From positions 1-11,432 of the forward strand of contig CBFGTA010000071.1 of the NCBI GenBank assembly GCA_965651595.1: a DNA stretch of 11,432 nt. Direction: 5' to 3'. The notes under the pieces were generated by a model. The model did not search any database. It saw only the letters and a program-made list of their open reading frames with translations, and had not been told where the DNA came from. Each line of letters opens with the position of its first letter. Positions within the stretch are counted from its first letter, which is position 1. A program made the position numbers and the translations under genes. This document shows, in pieces, positions 5,644 to 11,432 of this stretch. The DNA comes from CBFGTA01 sp965651595 (GTDB lineage Bacteria > Actinomycetota > Actinomycetes > S36-B12 > UBA10799).

Positions 5644-6564
5644 CTAGTCGCCTGAACCCACAAATCCGCCACCCTGCTCGGGTGGTTTCGTGGCGTTTGT
5701 CTCGTCTCGCGCCCTGTCGCCTGAGCCTTCCTCGGCGGACGTTTCTTCTGCCTGTTCGTCTTCCTCGACGGCCTCCGGGGGTGGAGCGGGCCGTGGTTGA
5801 GTGAACGAAGAGGTGGGGAACTCCGGGACTCGAACGTCGAGCCAGGTGTCGTTGGTGGCGGCCATCAAGGCTCTCAGGACTTCAGCCTTCATGCCACTGT
5901 CGGCCGCCGAACCCCACAGCACAGTTTGACCCGAGCGCATGGAGAGCCGTAAGTCCCAGACGCTCTCGCCGGTGATGCGAACCACCTGTGAGCGAAGACT
6001 CTTGGGCATGGCGGCGAGCGATTCAACGGCAGTGCTGCGGATCACGGGGTCGGACACCTCAACCAAAGGCAGGTTCGGTGGTTGGCTGGTCCGGGTTTGG
6101 TACGCGGTACCTGTTGCGTCGATGACCGCCCACTCATCACCGACGGGGGTCGTCGCCACTGGTGTCCGTTCGACGACGCGGATGACGACCGTGTCGGGCC
6201 AACGTCGGGACACCTCGACTGTGCCGATTCGGGGAATCGCCGTGACGTGTGCTCGGACCGCATCCAGGTCGACGGCGGTGAGCCTTTCACCGGCTGGGAT
6301 ATTCGCCTCGTCGGCGATCCGGTCGGGAGAAACAGCCAAGACGCCTTCGACGACGATGTGCTTGACCGTGAAAGTCGACGAGAAGTAGAACAGCCAGATT
6401 CCGGCCACGATCGCCATCAGGACAAGAGCTGCCACCCAGGTGGGCCACCGCCAGAACCAGCGACGTTGGCGGGTTTGTCGGGGAGGAGATGAGGCCGGGG
6501 GTACCCCAGCGCCGAGCAGACCATCGACTGCCGGCTTCGCCGCCGAATCCAGGACCGTCGTCAT
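5644..6564 (-). CDS. ftsQ: Cell division protein FtsQ (POTRA-domain divisome scaffold)
   Basis: Encodes 306 residues of a bitopic membrane protein that, in the family, bridges the cytoplasmic ring and septal synthases by binding FtsB/FtsL-type partners. The order is a cytoplasmic N-terminus of about 40 residues, basic just before the membrane (RQTRQRRWFWRWP), a transmembrane helix (about 42 to 61), and an extracytoplasmic POTRA domain (about 65 to 135: FTVKHIVVEGVLAVSPDRI, then RWPDTVVIRVVERTPVA). The FtsQ beta domain follows (AVIDATGTAY, LPLVEV, WDLRLSMRSGQTVLWG). The final 50 or so residues form an unusual proline- and acid-rich tail containing EAVEEDEQAEETSAEE. Its ATG overlaps the murC stop as ATGA, implying coupled translation. 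It is the last gene of the murD-ftsQ block; a transporter gene rather than ftsZ comes next. Confidence 0.94.
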   Translation of the reverse strand: MTTVLDSAAKPAVDGLLGAGVPPASSPPRQTRQRRWFWRWPTWVAALVLMAIVAGIWLFYFSSTFTVKHIVVEGVLAVSPDRIADEANIPAGERLTAVDLDAVRAHVTAIPRIGTVEVSRRWPDTVVIRVVERTPVATTPVGDEWAVIDATGTAYQTRTSQPPNLPLVEVSDPVIRSTAVESLAAMPKSLRSQVVRITGESVWDLRLSMRSGQTVLWGSAADSGMKAEVLRALMAATNDTWLDVRVPEFPTSSFTQPRPAPPPEAVEEDEQAEETSAEEGSGDRARDETNATKPPEQGGGFVGSGD

Positions 6565-8009
6565 GGCTGGCCCCCCTGTGAACGGTCGCGTTGGCGCTGC
6601 CCGAGTAAGTCCAAAATCTCAGGACTCATCATCGAGATGTCGCCAGCGCCCAGCGTCATGATGACGTCACCCGGAGCGGAGCGGCCAACCAGTTCGCCGG
6701 GAACCGCCGACCACGAAGGTTCGAAGGCCACCCGAGATGGATCGAGCGCCACACGCGCCGCCATGGTCTGACCGCTCGCCCCGGGTATCGGTTCTTCCCC
6801 GGGGGCGAACACCTCCAGCACCACCACGTGGTCGGCCAAACTCAGGGCCGCCGGGAACTCTTCGGCGAACAGCGCTGTCCGGTAGTAGTGGTGAGCCTGA
6901 AACGCCACGATCAGCTGGCCTGTTCCGGCCATCTCCCGGGCTGCCTCCAAGGTTGCTCGGATCTCAGTGGGGTGGTGCGCATAATCGTCGTAAACCCGCA
7001 CCCCGTCAGCTTGGCCGCGAAACTCGAAACGCCGCCGCGTGCCCGAAAACGCCTCAATTCCTTGGCGGGCAGTCTCTACCGGCACTCCCAGGCCGATTGC
7101 GCACACCAATGCCGCGGTGGCATTGAGGACATTGTGTTTGCCGGGAACAGCCAACCGAATCGGACCGGTCAAGACGCCCTGGATTGACACTTCGAACTGC
7201 CAGCACGAGACACCGTTGACGTGGACCGAATCGAGCAAACGGACCCGATGATCGGCGCCAGAGTTGAGGCCGTAGGTGCGAACGTCGTGGCCTTGGGCGA
7301 GAGCCCGTTCCGCTAGTCGACGACCGCCCGGATCGTCGGTGCAAACGACAACAAATCCGCCCCGCCGATCGATGTCTCGCACGAACGTGTCGAATGCCTG
7401 TTCGATCTGGTCGAAATCTCCCCAGTAGTCGAGGTGGTCGGCTTCGCAGTTGGTGACGATCCCGGCAACTGCTCGCAAGTGCAGGAACGTCCCGTCACTT
7501 TCGTCTGCTTCGACCACGAAGTAGGGGCCGGTGCCATAGTGGGCGTTGGAGCCGGACTCGTTGAGCTCACTGCCAATCACGAAACTTGGATCCAGGCCCG
7601 CGTGCTGCAAGGCAACTGTCAGCATCGAAGTCGTGGTCGTCTTCCCGTGCGTTCCCGACACTGCCAGTGGACGGCTATCCGCCATCAACACGGCGAGGGC
7701 TTGAGCCCGATTCAAGACGCGAATCCCCCGCGATCGAGCTTCGACGAGTTCGGGATTGTCTGGGGGTATCGCCGTGGAGATGATCACGGTCTGGGCCGAA
7801 CCGAGGTTGTGCGCGTCGTGCCCAATGTGGATGGTTGCACCCAAGGCACGCAGGGCTGCAATCCGGCGGGAATCTTTTGCATCACTACCTTGGACTCGGA
7901 CTGACCGAGCGACCAGGATACGGGCGATCCCGCTCATTCCGGCCCCACCGATCCCCACGATGTGGACGTCGCCGAGATCGGCCGTATCCAGGGAATCGAT
8001 GGCAGTCAT
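6561..8009 (-). CDS. murC: UDP-N-acetylmuramate--L-alanine ligase MurC
   Basis: Encodes 482 residues. MurC is the cytoplasmic ATP-dependent ligase that adds L-alanine to UDP-MurNAc, the first amino acid of the stem peptide. The N-terminal Rossmann-like UDP-binding motif HIVGIGGAGMSGIARIL (16 to 32) is followed by the ATP loop GTHGKTTTT (119 to 127), EADESDGTF (167 to 175), NCEADHLDYW (187 to 196) and, in the C-terminal half, the Mur ligase signature VYDDYAHHPTEI. Its length is typical. ATG at 8009 is chosen over upstream in-frame codons: it has AAAGGA 8 bases before it, overlaps the murG stop as ATGA, and places the UDP motif at the usual distance from the start. The gene ends by overlapping ftsQ. 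No murB intervenes, unlike in many actinobacterial clusters. Confidence 0.97.
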   Translation of the reverse strand: MTAIDSLDTADLGDVHIVGIGGAGMSGIARILVARSVRVQGSDAKDSRRIAALRALGATIHIGHDAHNLGSAQTVIISTAIPPDNPELVEARSRGIRVLNRAQALAVLMADSRPLAVSGTHGKTTTTSMLTVALQHAGLDPSFVIGSELNESGSNAHYGTGPYFVVEADESDGTFLHLRAVAGIVTNCEADHLDYWGDFDQIEQAFDTFVRDIDRRGGFVVVCTDDPGGRRLAERALAQGHDVRTYGLNSGADHRVRLLDSVHVNGVSCWQFEVSIQGVLTGPIRLAVPGKHNVLNATAALVCAIGLGVPVETARQGIEAFSGTRRRFEFRGQADGVRVYDDYAHHPTEIRATLEAAREMAGTGQLIVAFQAHHYYRTALFAEEFPAALSLADHVVVLEVFAPGEEPIPGASGQTMAARVALDPSRVAFEPSWSAVPGELVGRSAPGDVIMTLGAGDISMMSPEILDLLGQRQRDRSQGGQP

Positions 8010-9094
8010 ATCGTCTGTCCTTTCGCGGCAGCGCGTTCGATGAGGGTGGCGAGTCGGGCAGCCGCGTCGCGGGTACCGCATTCCGTTGCTGCTGCTCCCA
8101 TCTTCTCGCGCCGGGAGCTATCAGCCAGGATGGCCGCCGCCGTGTTGCCGAGCAGTTCGGCCGTCAGTTCTGATTGTTCGAATACCACAGCCCCCCCGGC
8201 CCGCACCATCGGCTCAGCGTTGAGCCGCTGTTCACCGTTGCCCACCGGCAGTGGCACAAAGATGGCTGGCAACCCGACGGCGGCAACTTCAGCGCACGTC
8301 ATCGCTCCGCTGCGGCATAGCGCGAGATCTGCCAGGGAGTAAGCCACGTCCATCTGATCCAGGTATGGGACAGCTTGATACGCCGACCCGATCGCTCGGC
8401 CCTGTGCCAGTTGATCGTCGTTGAGAGTCCCGACCGCATGGAGAACTTGGAACCCTTTCTCGATCCAGCCTGAGCCTGCTTGCAGGACTACTTCGTTGAG
8501 GCTTCGCGCTCCTTGTGATCCGCCGAACACTAAGACGGTCGGACGGCCCGGGTCGAAGCCCCACTTGCGCGCAGCCTCGTCGCGCCGCGAAGCTCGATCC
8601 AGGTTGGCGATCGATGCGCGAAGCGGCATCCCCACGACTTCGGCTCCCGGCAATGCTCCTTCCACCGCAGCTGCCCGGTACGGAGTCCAGCGGCGTCCCA
8701 GACGATTTGCCAGCCCAGCCCGAGCGTTCGCCTCGTGGATGACCAGCGGCACTCGGCGTCGAGCGGCCACATAGGCCGGGGTGGCAACGAAGCCGCCGAA
8801 GCCGACCACCACATCAATGTCATGTCGAGCTATGACCTGTCTCGCCGCCTTGACCGCTCGACGAAAATCGGTGGGGAATCGGGCTGCCGCGGCATTTGGC
8901 CGCCGGGGAAACGGCACTTTCGGAATCAGTTCGAGTTCATAGCCGCGGTCGGGTACCAGGCGGGTTTCGAGCCCATCAGGCGTACCGAGCATCACGATGT
9001 GGTGGGAAGCGTCGCGCCGCCGGAGCTCATCGGCAGTGTTCAGGGCTGGCTCCACATGCCCGGCTGTCCCCCCACCGGCCATCAGCACCCTCAT
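8006..9094 (-). CDS. murG: Lipid II synthase MurG (UDP-GlcNAc transferase)
   Basis: Encodes 362 residues of a GT-B glycosyltransferase (family GT28) that transfers GlcNAc from UDP-GlcNAc to lipid I on the inner face of the membrane, making lipid II. Motifs are the N-terminal glycine loop RVLMAGGGTAGHVEPAL (2 to 18), FGGFVATPAYVAA, HEANARAGLANRLG, the mid-protein loop FGGSQGARSLNE, and the C-terminal donor site CRSGAMTCAEVAAVGLPAI followed by VPLPVGNGEQRLNAEPM. The open frame extends far upstream to 9475, but that extension lies over ftsW and is not MurG-like. The ATG at 9094 matches the family N-terminus, overlaps the ftsW stop as ATGA and has GGAGAGG 8 bases upstream. Length and motifs are normal. 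Confidence 0.97.
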   Translation of the reverse strand: MRVLMAGGGTAGHVEPALNTADELRRRDASHHIVMLGTPDGLETRLVPDRGYELELIPKVPFPRRPNAAAARFPTDFRRAVKAARQVIARHDIDVVVGFGGFVATPAYVAARRRVPLVIHEANARAGLANRLGRRWTPYRAAAVEGALPGAEVVGMPLRASIANLDRASRRDEAARKWGFDPGRPTVLVFGGSQGARSLNEVVLQAGSGWIEKGFQVLHAVGTLNDDQLAQGRAIGSAYQAVPYLDQMDVAYSLADLALCRSGAMTCAEVAAVGLPAIFVPLPVGNGEQRLNAEPMVRAGGAVVFEQSELTAELLGNTAAAILADSSRREKMGAAATECGTRDAAARLATLIERAAAKGQTI

Positions 9095-10497
9095 GAGGGT
9101 GGCCTCTCCGCGGCGCGCGCTCGGTAGTTGCTTCGACTCCGACCCGACTTCGTTTCGGTGAGGTCGACGTCCTGGGTCCGCCGCGACCGGCGCCCGCGGC
9201 GTCCCCGGCGTCCCCGCCGAGACCTCCCGTCTCGGGAGTCGCTGTGGCTGCGGTCGGCCCGCGACTGTTTCGCCTCGGTGCGGCTGGCTTTGCGTTCGGC
9301 CAGGAATTCGCGTGCGGCCGGTTCGTGGCGCGCCAAAGCGAGGACGATGCCAATCGCGCTCAGAGTGAAGACAAGGGCCGAACCACCCACTGACACCAGA
9401 GGCAGAGGAACGCCCATGATCGGCACCGCTCCGATGACCGTTCCGATATTCACGATCGATTGCACACTGACCCAAATGGCGACACCGGCAGCCACCAGCC
9501 GGCCAAAGATGCTCTCGGCCCGCAGCGAAATGCGCACCATGACGATGACGATGGTGGCGAAAAGAGCCAAGACGAGCAGGCTCCCCATCAACCCCAGTTC
9601 TTCCCCGATGACTGCACTGATGAAATCTGTCTGCGCCTCAGGGAGAAATCCCCATTTCTCCCGACTCGCTCCGAGTCCGACCCCCCACCAGCCGCCGGTT
9701 CCGAGCGCATACTGGCCCCGAATGATCTGCCAGCCGGTTCCGGTGGGGTCGTTCTGGGGATCCAACCAGGTTGCCAGCCGGGCCATCCGGTAGGGAGTCA
9801 TGATGGTCATGGCGACAATCACACCCAACCCGCCAGCAGCCATCCAAGCGAACAGCATGCGCGGGGCTCCCGCCACGTACAGCATCCCGGCCAGGATGGG
9901 CATGAGGACCAGACAGGTCCCCAAGTCTTTCTCGAGCAGCACCAAGATGACGATGGCACCGGTGGCGGGAATCAGGGGGATGGTGAGGCTGCGCCAGTTG
10001 TCGATCCGATGATAGCGCTTGTGGATCATCGCGGCGGCCCAGACAACCAGGGCCAGCTTGGCGAACTCGCTCGGCTGCATGCTGAGGCCGCCTGGCAGGG
10101 CAATCCAGTTGCGCTGACCATTGACTGTCATGCCGATTCCGGGAACGAACACCAGAATCAACATGATGTACGCGGCGATGAGGGCCGGATGTGCCATACG
10201 CCCGAAAAAGTTCACCGGCATGCGGGAAGCGAACAGCATGAGCAGGAAACCCACCACCGCAAAAGCAAGCTGGCGACTGAAGATGGTGTAGCTCGATCCG
10301 TGAGCGGAGTACGATGCCACCGATGAAGAGCTGAGAACCATCATCAATCCGATGATGAGCAGAACTGTGGTTGCTCCGAGCAGGATTCCGTAGTCGGCGA
10401 GGGGATGGTTTAGCCCGCGACGGATCAGTCCGAGCGCGCCTCCGGATTCGGGTGGGCGGGCCTCGTCACGGGTGTCGCGGGCCTCAGTCGTGCTCAC
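9091..10497 (-). CDS. ftsW: FtsW, septal peptidoglycan glycosyltransferase (SEDS family)
   Basis: Encodes 468 residues. FtsW is a polytopic SEDS protein that polymerises lipid II into septal glycan with its partner class B penicillin-binding protein. About ten membrane helices are visible. Signatures are NGQRNWIALPGGLSMQPSEF followed by AKLALVVW, the large extracytoplasmic loop with WLDPQNDPTGTGWQIIRGQ and WWGVGLGASREKWGFLPEAQ then TDFISAVIGEELG, and the C-terminal PIMGVPLPLVSVGGSAL. The last 90 or so residues are a long hydrophilic, strongly basic tail with RRGRRGRRGRRSRR. FtsW is favoured over RodA because of its place between murD and murG. The start is GTG at 10497, overlapping the murD stop as GTGA, with GGGGGT 8 bases upstream; the frame stays open further upstream, but only over murD. 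Confidence 0.96.
   Translation of the reverse strand: MSTTEARDTRDEARPPESGGALGLIRRGLNHPLADYGILLGATTVLLIIGLMMVLSSSSVASYSAHGSSYTIFSRQLAFAVVGFLLMLFASRMPVNFFGRMAHPALIAAYIMLILVFVPGIGMTVNGQRNWIALPGGLSMQPSEFAKLALVVWAAAMIHKRYHRIDNWRSLTIPLIPATGAIVILVLLEKDLGTCLVLMPILAGMLYVAGAPRMLFAWMAAGGLGVIVAMTIMTPYRMARLATWLDPQNDPTGTGWQIIRGQYALGTGGWWGVGLGASREKWGFLPEAQTDFISAVIGEELGLMGSLLVLALFATIVIVMVRISLRAESIFGRLVAAGVAIWVSVQSIVNIGTVIGAVPIMGVPLPLVSVGGSALVFTLSAIGIVLALARHEPAAREFLAERKASRTEAKQSRADRSHSDSRDGRSRRGRRGRRGRRSRRTQDVDLTETKSGRSRSNYRARAAERPPS
9184..9219. repeat. Triplet/9-base repeat encoding the Arg-Gly tail of FtsW
   Basis: On the plus strand GGCGTCCCC is repeated in tandem and flanked by degenerate copies; on the coding strand it gives Arg-Gly-Arg repeats in the FtsW C-terminus. 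Such G+C-rich short-period repeats can vary in copy number, so the tail length may differ between strains (inference). Confidence 0.6.
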
Positions 10498-11432
10498 GAA
10501 GACGGACCCCCAGGAGTGAGGGCACGCACTTCTTGGGCGAAGATGTCTCCCCGCTCGGCGTAGTTCTTGAACATGTCCCACGATGCACAACCGGGTGCCA
10601 AGAGGACTGTGTCGCCGGGCCGCGCGACCTGGTGAGCGATCTGCACGACGTCAGCCATGGCGCTAGTCTCGCCGTTGCTGACCTCATAGGTGGGAACCTC
10701 TGGGGCGTGTCGGGCCAATGCCTCCGCGATTCGGCTCCGATCGGCTCCCAGTAAGATCACCGAACGCAGCCTGTGGCGATGGGTCTGGACAAGTTCATCG
10801 AAGTCTTGACCCTTGGCGAGTCCGCCAGCGATCCATACGACCGAGTCGTAGGCCGCCAGGCTGGTCGTGGCGGCGTGTGTGTTGGTGGCCTTGGAATCAT
10901 CAACATAGGTCGCGCCATCAACGACTCCGACCGTTGTGATGCGATGGCCCGCGGGCTGGAACTGCCGCAGACCGGACTTGACCGCACCAGCAGGAACCCC
11001 GTAGGCCCGGGCCAGAGCCGCCGCAGCCAGAGCGTTCGCCACATTGTGGGCGGCGGTTGGCCTCACGTCACTGACGAGGGCGAGTTCTTGAGCGTGGCTT
11101 TGGCGATTGGGGACGAACGCCCGGTCTACGAGAACATCATCGACCACGCCTAGCATCGACAGTCCCGGTATTCCCAGAGTAAATCCAATCGCCCGGGCGC
11201 CCTCCACAACCTCGGCGTCCTCCACCATTCGTCGGGTTCTCTCGTCCTGCTCGTTGTACACACAGGCCCGAACCGTCCGCTCGTAAATTTTCGCTTTGGT
11301 TCGAGCGTAGGCGTCGAAGCTGCCGAAATGGTCGATGTGATCGTCGGCCAGGTTCAAACACACCGCCGCGAGTGGCTGCGGAGAATAGACAAATGGCAGT
11401 TGTGGGGCACCAACCTCAATGGCCAGCACGTC
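10494..11432 (-). CDS. murD: UDP-N-acetylmuramoylalanine--D-glutamate ligase MurD (C-terminal part; start outside the window)
   Basis: The last 312 codons are present; the start and the ATP-binding P-loop lie beyond the right edge. MurD is the cytoplasmic ligase that adds D-glutamate to UDP-MurNAc-L-Ala. Visible family features are NLADDHIDHFGSFDAYARTK (Mur ligase DHxD region), AHNVANALAAAALA, VDDSKATNTHAA, the C-terminal-domain GGLAKGQDF and the final LLAPGCASWDMFKNYAERGD. These identify MurD over MurC, MurE or MurF. One oddity is IEVGAPQL where actinobacterial MurD usually has an E-x-SSFQL motif in the central domain. It overlaps ftsW by 4 bases (GTGA) and begins the visible part of the coupled block. 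Confidence 0.95.
   Translation of the reverse strand, partial: DVLAIEVGAPQLPFVYSPQPLAAVCLNLADDHIDHFGSFDAYARTKAKIYERTVRACVYNEQDERTRRMVEDAEVVEGARAIGFTLGIPGLSMLGVVDDVLVDRAFVPNRQSHAQELALVSDVRPTAAHNVANALAAAALARAYGVPAGAVKSGLRQFQPAGHRITTVGVVDGATYVDDSKATNTHAATTSLAAYDSVVWIAGGLAKGQDFDELVQTHRHRLRSVILLGADRSRIAEALARHAPEVPTYEVSNGETSAMADVVQIAHQVARPGDTVLLAPGCASWDMFKNYAERGDIFAQEVRALTPGGPSS

Noticed and set aside
8010..8081. Upstream in-frame extension of murC
   Set aside because: The extension is Arg-rich and non-conserved and lies over murG; ATG at 8009 has a good Shine-Dalgarno and the usual spacing to the UDP motif.
9095..9475. In-frame upstream extension of murG (frame open to 9475)
   Set aside because: It overlaps the ftsW 3' end in another frame, has no MurG similarity, and the ATG at 9094 matches the family N-terminus with an ATGA overlap.
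9460..10326. Long plus-strand open frame opposite ftsW
   Set aside because: Histidine-, aspartate- and glutamine-rich composition typical of an antisense shadow; no family motifs and it lies fully within ftsW.
1..11432. tRNA, rRNA, CRISPR array, insertion sequence or phage attachment site
   Set aside because: No cloverleaf-like sequence, regularly spaced long repeat, transposase motif or terminal inverted repeat could be found by reading either strand.

Overview
The window is a stretch of a high-G+C actinobacterial chromosome carrying the division and cell-wall (dcw) cluster. Every convincing gene is on the minus strand, so transcription runs from high to low coordinates. The actinobacterial assignment rests on the gene order murD-ftsW-murG-murC-ftsQ-(insert)-ftsZ-pgeF-yggS-sepF, the absence of ftsA, SepF as the FtsZ partner, an FtsZ N-terminus of the mycobacterial/streptomycete type, and frequent GTG starts. 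I cannot name the genus.

Region 1 (11432 down to 5644) is a tightly packed block: the 3' part of murD, then ftsW, murG, murC and ftsQ. All four junctions are 4-base start/stop overlaps (GTGA, ATGA, ATGA, ATGA), so this looks like one translationally coupled transcript. It covers the last cytoplasmic precursor steps (MurC, MurD), lipid II formation (MurG), septal glycan polymerisation (FtsW) and the divisome scaffold FtsQ. There is no murB or ddl between murC and ftsQ.

Region 2 (5517 down to 3451) is the unexpected part. A full-length sodium:solute symporter of the SGLT-like type and a 92-residue two-helix membrane protein lie between ftsQ and ftsZ, where actinobacterial clusters usually have ftsQ directly followed by ftsZ. 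The pair looks like a transporter with a small membrane partner.

Region 3 (3450 down to 3067) is a non-coding interval of 384 bases upstream of ftsZ. It holds two plausible sigma-70-type promoters, an inverted repeat over one -35 box, an 18-base direct repeat present twice, hairpins in the ftsZ leader and a short degenerate tandem repeat.

Region 4 (3066 down to 1) is ftsZ, pgeF (laccase-domain purine nucleoside/peptidoglycan-editing protein), yggS (PLP homeostasis) and the first 57 codons of sepF. FtsZ forms the ring, SepF tethers it to the membrane, and FtsQ and FtsW build the septum on it. The window's candidate novelties are the transporter insertion and the repeat-rich ftsZ control region; the rest is a conventional dcw cluster.
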